DNA of 64,000 bases from Tretioscincus oriximinensis. Its lineage: Eukaryota > Chordata > Lepidosauria > Squamata > Gymnophthalmidae. Where the stretch lies: assembly GCA_022410635.1 (NCBI GenBank), contig JAJVDF010000239.1, forward strand, positions 672,117 through 736,116, read 5' to 3'. Numbering within the stretch: position 1 is the first letter of the stretch; each line of letters begins with the position of its first letter. A model generated the notes under the pieces. It was given only the letters and a program-made list of their open reading frames with translations. It did not search any database and was not told the origin of the DNA. Shown here piece after piece: positions 1 through 26,400 of this stretch. The position numbers and the translations under genes were made by a program.

Positions 1-396
1 GGGCACTCCTTAAAACTGTTGGGTAGAAAAGTGAGAACAGACAAAGGAAAGTATTTTTTCACCCAGAGGGTCATCGGCCTGTGGAATTTACTTCCTGAAG
101 AGGTAGTGGTAGCTAACAGCTTGGATAGTTTCAAGACAGGACTAGACAGGTTTATGGACACTAAGGGTAAAAATGGATACTAGGATAGTTGTCTGGATGT
201 CGCCTCCGGGATGGAGCAACAGGCAGGACTCTTGAAATACCATTTGCAAGGGAGTCANGAANAGGAGCAGCATATTTTGCTTTCCTCTGTTCAGACTGCC
301 CAGGTGCATCTGGTGGGCCTCTGTGTGACACAGAATGCTGGACTTGATGGGCTGTGGCCTGATTCAGTATGGCTCTTTTTATGTTCTTATGTTCTT
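1..396 (+). mobile_element. CR1 LINE 3' end, cut by window edge
   Basis: This is the end of the CR1 reverse-transcriptase ORF followed by its 3' tail. The frame shows the typical terminal peptide (FFTQRVIGLWNLLPEE), and the element ends in two ATGTTCTT units. At least eight related copies occur in the window. It is 5'-truncated or cut by the window start and is not translated as a gene. Confidence 0.9.
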
Positions 397-417
397 AATG
401 TGATCCCAGCCCCTTTA

Positions 418-471
418 CTAACGTCGCTGAGGTTGGAAGAAGGGAACTTTCTCCAGCCTCAGCGACGTTAG
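418..471. repeat. Perfect 15-bp inverted repeat (hairpin)
   Basis: The arms at 418-432 and 457-471 are exact reverse complements (CTAACGTCGCTGAGG / CCTCAGCGACGTTAG) around a 24-base loop. The hairpin lies just after the CR1 tail. The arms contain CpGs that an old neutral repeat would tend to lose. No known element is recognised. Confidence 0.8.
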
Positions 472-2151
472 GAAATCACTGGTTCAGTGCCCCACCTAAA
501 GTGCACCAGCTGCCACTGGAACTAAGAGGGGGGGNTTTTGTTTAAAGAGAATAACTACAATAAATATTTTGACATTTTGTTCTAATTTATTTGTTTAAAG
601 CACTGTTTATACCATGCTTTACCAAGGTTCTCCAGGGTGGGGAAGAAAACAAAACTATATCTATAAAATGTATAAAACAATGAAAGAGAAGGGGGAATGC
701 ATCTTCTATGTAATATCCATGAAGTAACAATTATCATAAGATGCCATAGTGAGTAAATGCCTTTCAACAGGGGCTGAAAGGTNCTTAGCATTGAGAGATG
801 GTGGCAAAGCTCTAACCAAAATCTATTCCAAAACTGGAGGGCCTTTATAGAGAAAGCTATGGATTACAAGAAGTGATACTTCAGAAGATCTCCACTGATG
901 GTAGAAGGGTATAGGAGGAGGTAAACCTTCACATTTTTACATTAGAGGCCGATTAGAGTATCAAATATCAGAGCTAAGGCCTTAAATCAGGTCACTTGCA
1001 AAGAATCGTAAATTTTGAGAATACTGATAAGAGAAATCTAGTGTAAGAAAACTGCAATCCTTAAATTTCTCTATGAGTAGGAAATAACTGCTGTGTAAAT
1101 TTAACAAATATACTATTGAATTGTGCAGGTATGTATCAAGCATTGAATAATTCCTTATGGCAGGTTTGTGGCTGTTTGGGTGGCTCAAATCCACACTAGA
1201 TGGGAAAAATGAGCTAAAGCAGTATACAGAATGCAGGAGAAATGTATGATTAAAGAAAGATTTGCTTGATTTNTTGGTAATGGAAGAATACAAAGGAAGA
1301 AATCAAGGCTGTCCAGGAAAATACATGTGGTAACAATCCTTTCAGCTTGATTAACAGAGCATAAGGAGCAATGTATCCAGAATTCAGAGTGGTGTGAATG
1401 CGAAGACTTGGCAAGATGGTTATCAAAGAACAGACAAGTCAAAGAACTCTGTAATGGGAGAATAAGGGAGAAGATATGCCATAATCCAAACTCAGCTGAG
1501 GGTGCCTCCATATCACCAGGGACAGTTGCGAATTTAATAATATTCTTCATGAAAGTCTTTTAAAATCATTGTTAAAGTCAGGCAGCGGCATGGAAAAAGT
1601 ACTTGTCTGCTGCTGATCTCATGTGCACATCCAGGTATTTTACCATACGGCGACGTGCACCACCCCATATGTAGACACATTGGTCTTTTCTACTCAANCT
1701 AGTGCAGGTAACATTACACATATGTACACATGAAGTTTAATATCCCACAGGGACAGAATTCTAGAGAATGCTACAAGTGTTTGGTANGTTGCAGCAATAG
1801 TGACACTGGGCACACCCTGCATGTAAAAATTGCCCATGTATATGTCTGGTGTTTACATTCAGCAGGGATAGTGCTAACTTCAATAATTCAGGAAAACCGT
1901 CTTTGAGAATTGAATTTTACAAAACTATGAAAATNAACAAAATCCTAGTTTTCCTGTAGCTCTGCTAGAATTGCCACCAATAAATGTGCAATCTCCACTT
2001 AGCCATACAATTTCGATCTTGTCTCATTCGGCCACAGTGTTTTCCATAGCTCTCGGATGGGAGGATCCATGTTAGTTCCGGCAGGCACAGAAATGTCACA
2101 TTTTTCTTTTAANTGCATGCAGCAGGATGATTAAATAAATCTGTTGTTTAC
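472..2151. other. CLHC1 intron, nothing recognised
   Basis: AT-rich non-coding sequence downstream of CLHC1 coding exon 5. No exon with a recognisable CLHC1 peptide, RNA gene or intact repeat was found. A non-coding block around 1,580-2,090 looks less repetitive, but no function can be supported. Confidence 0.5.
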
Positions 2152-11316
<9,165 letters not shown>

Positions 11317-11519
11317 TTATAGGGAAAGTCAAGCACTCAGTCCTTTTTCTTTCATTTTAAAAAGCTCCAACCAAAACCTAAAAGAAAGAGCGACGTTGTT
11401 AAAATGTTAACTCATTTTCTCATAAAGCATTTTTTAAAATTTTATGTATGCATTTTTATTTTGCAAGTGATTTTTGGAGAAATCCAAACCAGTCCTAAGT
11501 GATAGGCAGCCTTACCGGA

Positions 11520-11737
11520 ATTAAGAAGAAGAAGAAGAACTTGGTTCTTATACCCTGCTTTTCTCACCTTTCAAAGGGACTCAAAGCGGCTTACAAGGAT
11601 ATATTTTGCCCGAAGGCTTCCATTCTATCTTCCCCACCAGGCTCTGGTGGTTCCCATGTATCTACTTGCAGTCAGTTGCAATTTCNTGCAATTCTTGCTT
11701 TCGAATAGCTGGGTTGGCTAGAGCTACAGGCTAGTGG
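11520..11737 (-). mobile_element. SINE family 1, 3' part (split by CR1)
   Basis: Begins with GAAGAAGAAG (reverse of the CTTCTTC tail), then CAAAGGGACTCAAAGCGGCTTACAAGG, and runs to GGCTAGAGCTACAGGCTAG. The missing tRNA-like head resumes at 12091 after an inserted CR1. Confidence 0.8.
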
Positions 11738-12090
11738 AACATAAGAACATAAGAAGAGCCATACTGGATCAGGCCACAGCCCATCGAGTCCAGCATTCTG
11801 TGTCACACAGAGGCCCACCAGATGCACCTGGGCAGTCCGAACAGAGGAAAGCAAAATATGCTGCTCCTATTCGTGACTCCCTGCAAATGGTATTTCAAGA
11901 GTCCTGCCTGTTGCTCCATCCCGGAGGCGACATCCAGACAACTATCTTAGTATCCATTTATACNNTTNGTGTCCATAAACCTGTCTAGTCCTGTCTTGNA
12001 ACTATCCAAGCTGTTAGCTACCACTACCTCTTCAGGAAGTAAATTCCACAGGCCGATGACCCTCTGGGTGAAAAAATACTTCCCTTTGTC
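11738..12090 (-). mobile_element. CR1 inserted in SINE family 1
   Basis: A young-looking CR1 3' end (AACATAAGAACATAAGAAGAGCC start, reversed FFTQRVIGLWNLLPEE frame) sits exactly between the two halves of a SINE, so it inserted after the SINE. Confidence 0.88.
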
Positions 12091-12195
12091 ACCCCTCCCC
12101 ACGTCCCACACAGGGCTTCGAAACCCCATCTCCCAGGCGAGAGATGAATTCCTAAGCAACTGAGCTATCCATGCCTGCCAAGAATACGAATTCTT
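12091..12195 (-). mobile_element. SINE family 1, tRNA-like head
   Basis: The reverse strand reads GGATAGCTCAGTTGCTTAGG (A-box-like) and GGGTTTCGAAGCCC (B-box-like), followed by GACGTGGGGAGG. It is the 5' part of the SINE whose 3' part lies at 11520-11737. It is not a tRNA gene, since no cloverleaf closes. Confidence 0.75.
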
Positions 12196-12670
12196 CACAG
12201 TGTTTTCCCCCCCTTTCCCTTTGGATTTATAAACCAAATCCCCACCCAGCTTCCTGTCAGCAGAAAATATGTTCCCATGGAGAAAAAGGCATTGCTTCTC
12301 CCTGAACTAGCTGTGGTGCAGGCTGGGAGCTGCANTGTGCAGGGCTGGGGCTCTTTAGCCAATCTGTGCTCAGTCTCGCCTACAGGAAACTTTTTTGCTG
12401 CTTACAGGAAGTTGGCTTGGGGAGCCGCCTAGAGGTAAATTGTGAAGCCACTGATGGCAGGGAAGAGAACAACCTCGCATGTTTAATTCATTCATATATG
12501 TGCTCTGCTCTCTTCAGCTGGGGCCGCTTTCTGGACGAAAAATAACAGAGATAAATGCAAAAAATAGAAACAAACGTGAGAAGGGGCCTTGCCAGCCACC
12601 CACTCACCCAACGCCCAGGCAGTCGCTTAGCAACAACGGAGGCCGCCCAGACAAGAGGCCCCTGGAGCTT

Positions 12671-12685
12671 CCTGGGAAATGTAGT
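12671..12685 (-). promoter_or_regulatory. ZNF143/THAP11-type site
   Basis: CCTGGGAAATGTAGT is the reverse complement of ACTACATTTCCCAGG, a close match to the known ACTACAnnTCCCAGnATGC element of divergent housekeeping promoters. Confidence 0.6.
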
Positions 12686-12837
12686 CAAGCTCTTCCTAGA
12701 CAGCAGCGCATACCTCTCCCAGGGGCCCTTTCGCAAAGCGTCCCTTATAGCCCCGCCTTTTCCTGCCGGCGCCACGCGCGCCCGTGCCTCTGGAACTGCT
12801 TCTCCCGTCGTGCTCTGCTATGGTGTCCCGTTGTGCG

Positions 12838-12856
12838 GCATGCTGGGCGTTGTAGT
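12838..12856 (-). promoter_or_regulatory. ZNF143/THAP11-type site
   Basis: GCATGCTGGGCGTTGTAGT is the reverse complement of ACTACAACGCCCAGCATGC, a nearly complete match to the ZNF143 (Staf) consensus. It lies about 130 bases upstream of the RPS27A ATG. Confidence 0.7.
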
Positions 12857-12914
12857 CTCGGAGGCTTTCGCGCCTTCCTCCGGCCGCCTTGGAAACCCCG
12901 TGCACGGCCTGAGG

Positions 12915-12928
12915 CCTCCTCTTTCCGG
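12915..12928 (+). promoter_or_regulatory. RPS27A: Possible 5' TOP start of RPS27A mRNA
   Basis: CCTCCTCTTTCCGG is a pyrimidine tract of the sort at which ribosomal-protein mRNAs start, 55-68 bases before the ATG. TOP control is established for this gene class; the exact start here is inferred. Confidence 0.4.
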
Positions 12929-12982
12929 CATCCGCCATTCCGCGAGGAGGTCGGAGGCAGCGGCCCCGCTCGAGCTGCGGCC

Positions 12983-19021
<6,039 letters not shown>

Positions 19022-19037
19022 ATGTGTCTTTTGTAAT

Positions 19038-19043
19038 AATAAA
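19038..19043 (+). terminator. RPS27A: RPS27A poly(A) signal
   Basis: AATAAA lies 17 bases after the stop, followed by a GT-rich stretch (TTGATTGTGTGTTCT) near 19072. The very short 3' UTR is typical of ribosomal-protein mRNAs. Confidence 0.85.
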
Positions 19044-19454
19044 AACACACTTGAAATGCTGCGTTGCTTATTTGATTGTGTGTTCTAGGANATCGACTAA
19101 ATGCAGATCTCACAACGGATAGGGAGGGAGAATATGGGCCACGGGTGGATTTCAGTGATGGAAATGGAAATCTAGCAAGGGGGTCTCGTGGCGCTTTAGA
19201 GACTTAACAAGAAAAAGGTAGGCAGCGTGAGCTTTTCAGAGGCGAGTCTCCCTTTGTCTTGTTCCTCAGTTTTCTGGGTCCAGGCCAAGAAGCCATTTCT
19301 TTGAAACCTGCCATGATGGAAGTGGAGTTGTGAAAGTGAATCTGTAGGATTTTGCTACAATTATTTCCATTTCCACCAGTAACAATCCTCAAATTCTTAA
19401 CACACGGTGGCTCACTAGTTGCTTCTAGTGGTGGTGCAAGAGCTTAAGAACTTT

Positions 19455-19690
19455 GGAGTTCCAACAGGCATACCTCCGTTTGCAGCCTCGCATCAGCTAT
19501 GGAGAGGGTTGGGGGCCCTCTGCTGGCCTTAGCTTCAGCCAACCTAGCTGTTTGGAAGCAAACATGCAAATAGATAAATGACCCCACAACATGGTGGGGA
19601 AGATAATCTTGTAAGCTCTGAGTCCCTTCAGGAGGGACATAAAAACCAGATTCTTCTGGGCATCTTGGGAAGATAAAGGTAAAAGCTTCA
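19455..19690 (+). mobile_element. SINE family 1, diverged
   Basis: Contains AACATGGTGGGGAAGATAATC, CTTGTAAGCTCTGAGTCCC and AACCAGATTCTTCT, matching the 3' half of the family. Confidence 0.65.
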
Positions 19691-20085
19691 CTTGCTCACA
19701 AGTCCCTCCAAATGACCTTTAGAGGCATCTTGCATGTCTGACCAACCCAGAGANGGGACCTAGATATGCAACAGCCGGTGATGCTACTGTCATCCTTGCA
19801 TTTACCTGGAAGAATTGAGGGAACTATTGTGTGCCACAGCCAATTGAATCCAACATCCAGTTACTTCTAGGCAAAACCTTCAACTGTTCTTGACTCCCTC
19901 AAATGGCCTTTAGAACCATCTTGCCTGTGTTTTCAACCTGGAGAGGCAGCTCCTTCAGTCACCANGGATGGGTACCTGCTTTCCATGAAAAGGCTGAAAG
20001 TGGGGAAGGTGAAGAGAACCCGTGTGGAAATTCAGGAAGTGTTTCATGAAATTAACTTTTTGGTTACTATCTCTGCATCACTTCC

Positions 20086-20091
20086 TTTATT
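20086..20091 (-). terminator. MTIF2: MTIF2 poly(A) signal
   Basis: TTTATT on the plus strand is AATAAA on the MTIF2 strand, about 175 bases past the stop codon. The ends of MTIF2 and RPS27A mRNAs then lie about 1 kb apart, tail to tail. Confidence 0.65.
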
Positions 20092-20266
20092 CAAAATGTT
20101 GCTGATCAGCCAAACCTATTTTACAGTCCCAGCTTGCCATATTCTGAGATTTTAAATTATTTTTGTTAAAATTCCTTCTGACGTTATTCATTTTTGCAGT
20201 GCAACTTGCTTTTGAAATATCATAATTAAATTCCTTAGTGCATTATGTCTTTAGCTGTCTTAAGAT

Positions 20267-20436
20267 TTAAAATCCTGGGTCCCATGATATCTTGCGTTCA
20301 ATTTCCTTTTCACTGATACAGATAATGGCATCTCCATCTTTGAGTTCCATGTTCTTATCCAAACTGAGCCCACAATCCATGCCAGTCTTGACTATGGAGA
20401 CATCGTCTTTGTGATGCTTCAGGGATGTCAGGTGTC
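20267..20436 (-). CDS. MTIF2: MTIF2 last coding exon (13)
   Basis: Encodes [20 protein letters not shown] to ISWDPGF and TAA. Acceptor ACTTTCCATAG. Confidence 0.95.
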
Positions 20437-23400
20437 CTATGGAAAGTGACCAAAGTAAACACACAGTTTTTATTAGAACGGACCTATTCAACTGTATTCA
20501 AAGTACTGACATTGCCATATAAAGCCCTCAGTGGCTTAGGACCCACATATCCGAAGGAGCATCTTCCCACTGGCCTTGCACTAAGCCCACAAAATAAGGG
20601 CCTTCTCATAACTTCCACTCTATGAGGTGCAAGGGGCTGTGGTGGCTCCCCAGTTTTTGAATAGCTTTCCAGTGGATTACACCAGATATTGACTATGGTT
20701 TTATAGAACCATAGAGTTGGAAGGAGCCTCCAGGGTCATGGGGTCCAACTCCTTGCTTAATGCAGGATTCACTAAACTATTCCAGACAAGATGGCTGCCC
20801 AACCTCTGAAGACTTCCTGTGGCAACCTGTTCCACTGGTTTATCACTTTTACTGTCAGAACGTTTTTTTCTGATATTTAAATCTACTTGCAGTTTCATCC
20901 CACTTTCGAGTCCTTCCATGTGCCGATGAGAACAAAGTTGATCCCTCTGCTCTTGATAGCCCTTTAGATATTTGTAGGCAGCTAGCAAGTCTCCTCTCTG
21001 TCTTCTCTTTTACAAACTAAACATCCCTAGATCCTTTAACTGTTCTTAATAGGACATGGTTTCCAGACCCTGATCAAAACCCACCTGTTCACCTTTGCTG
21101 CCTAATTCCTGAAAGTAATACTGCCAGAGAGGGAAGAAGGTTGGATGAATTATCTTTATATATTCTATTGNATCTCGGCCTATGATCTTCAGGCGAAGGG
21201 CAGGATATAAATCTTTTCAGTAAATTACAACATTCAAAAGTATGAGCTGCAATTCTGCCCTTTCGTGATCTCATTGAGGATTCTTCACTAACATGAAAAG
21301 CTTTCTTCATGGCCTCACAAATCAATCAATGAAAATCATTATAGGATGTAGGATTTTACAGAGTTCAATCTAAATTAGTCTAAATCAAAACTCTTTGGGC
21401 TTTTAGATGTACAACAAAGAGGCACATCACTCCAAAAGAAATTTACACTTAATGGAAGACCTAAGCAAGATAGTCTGCCAAGCACAAAGGAGTCACTGTT
21501 GTGTTCACAAGACACTGACTCCAAGTATCAACGAAGGTATCCGAGAGGTTTTTGTTGTGCCCAAGCACAGCCAGTGCTGGTGCTCCTACAGTGGGCTAAG
21601 AATAAGGTTACCGGTTAAAACCTGGGATAGAGGTTTGTACCTTTAATGGGGATGATAGTGTGATTCCCCCCCACTCCAGGTGCAGCAGGTATTAGAANTG
21701 NCACCTGTTGAAAAACCTTATCCCAGATTTTATCTGGTGCTGGTACCTGTGAAGTGGGAGATCCCTGCACCTGTGCACCCTCTCGTGTGGAGGCATAGCA
21801 GGCCCTGCACTCATCACGGGCCATACTGAAGAGGGACAGGGCAGAGTTGCTCCGTGTGACCTTACCTGGGGATTTGGGGAAGCCAGTTTGGTGTAATGGT
21901 TTGAGTACAGGACTGTGTGTAGTAGTCTCCCAATTCAATTCCAAGCTCCTCCATGAAGCAACTGGGTGACTTTGGGCCAATCACAATTCTTTAGAACGCT
22001 CTCAGCCCCACCTACTTCACAAGGTGTCCGTTGTGGCAAAAGCACCAAAAGCTATGTGAGCTGCCCTTTATTATTATTATTATTATTATTATTAGGGTTG
22101 TTGTTTTTGTTATTATTATTCATTATTATTACTGCTTTCCCCACCAGATGCTTTGGTGAGGAAAACCAAGGCTGACTGACCACCCTAAGGACCTGAGCAA
22201 AGCATCTGCCTCGAAGCAAAGGCCTTTTTGAGACCTATTGGCGGTTGACAAAACGGAAGCAATCTGAGCAGGTTCACTCACCTGTCCAAATAACCTGCCC
22301 ATTCCGAATCAACTTAAACGTCCTCTTTTTGTCCAGCTGCCCCTTCTGCACTCGGCAGCCGCCTACGGGGATTTTACTTTTTCCAACTGTAACTTCGAAG
22401 GTTGCTAAAACCACAGCTTCTCCTGAGGGAAAAAAGAAAAGGCAAGAAAAAGAATGATAACATTTTAAAGATAGCCAGTATTATATACTCCTCAACAAGA
22501 AGAACCTGAAAGCTTTGACGTCATTTAAGATCTCTGGGTGAAAAATAAAATGCAAAATAAGGTACATAACAAAACTAAAGTGGACAAAAATACAGGCAAG
22601 ATTTGCAGTGCTGAATGGAAAAAAACTGGTCAACGTATGAACTGAGGTGCTTGACACATCCTGAGGGGAGAGAGGTTGTTCTATAACTTGGGGGCCACCA
22701 CTGAAAAGGCCTTGTTATGTATTTCTGCCCCTAAAACCTCTGAGGATGGCCTCACTACCAAGCAGGTCGATCAGAGAAGCTGTCCCGTTAGCTACGTGAA
22801 ATGCAGACTCTTTAGCCACTTCAAAGTCATCCTATGTTCTAGAATTTGGCTCATCAGCTGATCACAACCAATGCAGTTCTTTAAGGATCAGTGCGATATG
22901 CACAACGCCAGTAGCTCCCATTGTTGTCTTTGCAGGATCTACTTTCAAGAACAACGTTGGGTCCATTACAGACCAAGACCAGGAGCAGACCAAGGCGAGA
23001 AGCTGGGATTCCTACAAGGAAACCAGAATCAGACTTGGCACCATGGGCATGAAAAAACGATACTGCCTTCTGATACTGCATCTGGTGAAAGTTCCTCTGC
23101 TCCCTATCTGTTAAAGGCACTCAGTCTTAGTCTGGTGTTTGTGTGGGAACCCTAAGCTAGACCAGAATGAGTCCAGATAAATCAGGTTCCTCCAACCTTG
23201 TCCAAGGAAACTGCACGCATAGGGTTTACCTATTATTTGCTCTTCCAGCGCACTAGGCAAGGTGTTGCTCAGTTCCTCCTTTAAGTCGTCAATGAGCCTG
23301 TAAATGACATTGTGCGTTTTTATCTTTATTCCTTTCTTAGCAGCCACCTCCAGCACCGATTTCTTCACGCTCACATTGAATCCGTATATAATACCTGGCA

Positions 23401-26400
23401 AGTCAAAAGAGACAATAAATTTCAAATATACATTAATCTGGATTAGAAAGTTGAAACAGTCCTGTGGAAGGGCGAATGCTATATTCTAACCTTTCTGTGA
23501 TCTACATGGTATGACATGTATGAAATACATTTTTTGTATGAAATACAAAAAAAGGAGGGAGGGGGCATTTTTTAGGTACTGCTTTATACTGTTTTTAACT
23601 TGTCAATTTTATACTGTTGTTTTATTGTTGGCCACTCTAAGACCATGATTAGGCAGAGGAAGGGTATGTGGCCTGGGTGGGCAGGGCCCTCGAGAGCAAT
23701 GCTATGTTACAAATATCCAAATGGCTCCTGTTAGAAGAAAAGGTTCCCCACCCTTGTCCTAAAAACTGAACTGATATTCAGCAAACCATGACACACAATT
23801 CCAGCCCAATCATCTGCCTGACTGCTTCCTTACCTTTGAACGCTTCGGCAAGATTCAAATCATTTTCACTAACTTCTCCAATCCCCCAATGGATGACATC
23901 TAATTCGCACTCCTCGTCTGCGTCGTAAGTGTCCAGGATATTCAAAATGGCTTCCACAGAACCATCGACATCACCTGCTTAGAACATGAAGGGTTGGCTT
24001 TACACACAACTTTACATAGGTTCAAGGTTTACTTATTGGCCTCTCCCCGCCCTCCCAGCTTTGATTTTAATAATGGTTTTATACAACTATTATGGTTTTA
24101 ATCACTTTTTCCCTCCATGTTTTATAAATTGCAAAATACAAATAATTAAATAATTAATAAATAAGTAAACAAATGTGACCTTTCATTTTGACGACCAAGG
24201 AAAGCAAATAAAAACTGGTCTGAGAAGAACCTATTCATAGAAGCATAAAGTAAACTGTAATGCACAAATAGGTATGTGGAAATGCTATTCTGAACACTTT
24301 ATAAAACACTGGGAACAGGCATATCCCTCATGCATGACCAGGGTTTATGAAGTGGAATCCCCTTGCAAAACCAGCTCTATGGAAATGAAGCAGCTTCCAA
24401 AGCTGTATCGTCACANGATGATGATGTCATCATAAATGGCTGGGAAGGGGCAGTCAGATGCAAGGAAGCTTGCAGACCCAGCCCTCATGCAAGAGGGGCA
24501 TGGTTCTTCCCATGCTTTAGAAAACACCAACAAAATAGTTTTGCACATCTCTAGTGGGCACAGTTTTGATTTAAAGAGATTTTGATTTTATTTAACAGGG
24601 TCAGAAGAGGGAAATAGGAGAAACACTATGTGTTCCTAGATTGCTGATTTAAACATTTGGCATTCAGGATCTGACATCTACATGGAGGGTTAATAACATT
24701 CAAGTAGGGGGCCTATTTTTAGCCATAGTTCAGCCATGTCTTCCTACTAGTTGAGAATAGGGAAACTTGTAGGTGACTCATCTAATATCTCTGGTCTTCT
24801 CGAATGCTGGCAGATTTGGAGAGAATCACAGAGTTGGAAGGGACCATCGGGGTCATGGAGTCCTACCCTCCTGTTCTGGGACAGCCCTTCAAGAGATTTG
24901 TAGGCAGCCACCAGGTCTCCTCAGATGAGGGGGCAGATTTATGCAACAATTGCAGATCTATGCATCAATGGGCAACAATGCTTGTACCCTTTCTTCTTGG
25001 CCATCCAAGAAAATAGGCTTGGTTATCTGCATGCCAGTGTAGACTATGGCAGGCTCCAAATATGGTCTTATTCTGAGATATAGCTCAGAATAAACTTCAG
25101 TATGAAGGCACTTTGACTCATCATCAGTAGAGGTGATCTGTTTTTAATCCCTCCAGTTGTCCTTAACTTCTGAAGGGTTTTTTCCCATGGGGATGGGTGG
25201 GTTATGACATACAAATGTATTACATAATTATATTCTTTGTACCACATATAAATATATTCATCTAAAACTTTCTTTGTCATGTTTTATCTATCTGGATTAT
25301 CCAGGCAAATCTGGATGGTCAGCATTAACCAAGTATTATGGTATCTCACCTAGATGTTATTTTCTTACTATTCAGTGTTATATAAAGGAAATGGGTATGC
25401 GATCTTTGCCCCCACTTTGTACTGTATTGTTTTGTACTGCTTTTGTTAATTTTGTATTCATGTTTTACTGTTGGCCGCCCTGAGACCTTCGGGTGTAGGA
25501 TGGGGTATAAGTATAAATAAATATTTATTCACATGGATGAATGAAATGTACTCACAAGACGGTACATTCCAGAAGAATGTATGAGCTTCCCTTCTATAAC
25601 CAATAGATGGCACTAAAAAACAGGTTATAAAACCCAAGCTATTTCACAGATTCCCAGTTCCTGCCCCTCCCCAGCTTGAAGAATCAGAGAACAAGGCCCG
25701 CTTGGGTACGTTGCTTCAGATATCCTTTCAGAATGAGCCATTCTGCAATATGTCTCATTCCTGAAAAGAATCTAAACAAATGTTACTAAAAGGAATTTAT
25801 CGAAGTGCTCACAGCAACAGCAATAAAACCAAATCCAGACGAATCTGAACAAAGGTCAGATTCAAACCCTAAAGGTGTCTGCTTTGGGAAGGCACGAATG
25901 GCCCAAAAGGTATTCAAGCTGAAAGATTCAATTTTGAGGCCCTTTGTCCGATGTGGGGAGGGATGAATGCCCTCTAATGGCCTTCAGGTCTAGCCAACTC
26001 AGCTATTCGAAAGAAAGTAGATTTGCATTAGATAAATGAGTACCACCATTAACATGGTGGGGAAGATAGAATAGGTGCAAGCCTTTGGGCGAAAATTCAC
26101 CTTGTAAGCCACTCTGAGTCCCTTCAGGTGAGAAGGGCAAGGTATAAAAATCAGATTCTCGTTCTTCCCATCCTACTAGTACTTGCCTAGTTCTGTTCCA
26201 TCTACAAAATGCTTCCCTACAATATTTGTATCAAGGAAGGATTAGGGTGAGTTATTCTGCTTTGCCGGAACAAATCTGGCAGTCCAAGAGAGTCATCTAT
26301 CAGAAAGGACAAAATATGTAAACCACACCGTACATGGCTAAAGGTTTTCCCAACCAATATGCTTCTCCAAAGGCTCAAGAGGAGAGCAACAGANGGAATG

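Noticed and set aside
12091..12195. tRNA-like A and B boxes, also at 15480, 17040 and 27580
   Set aside because: These are SINE heads repeated with the same downstream sequence; no complete cloverleaf is formed.
19165..19275. Possible regulatory element downstream of RPS27A
   Set aside because: GGGGTCTCGTGGCGCTTTAGAGAC and AAAGGTAGGCAGCGTGAGC are the left arm of the dispersed fold-back repeat.
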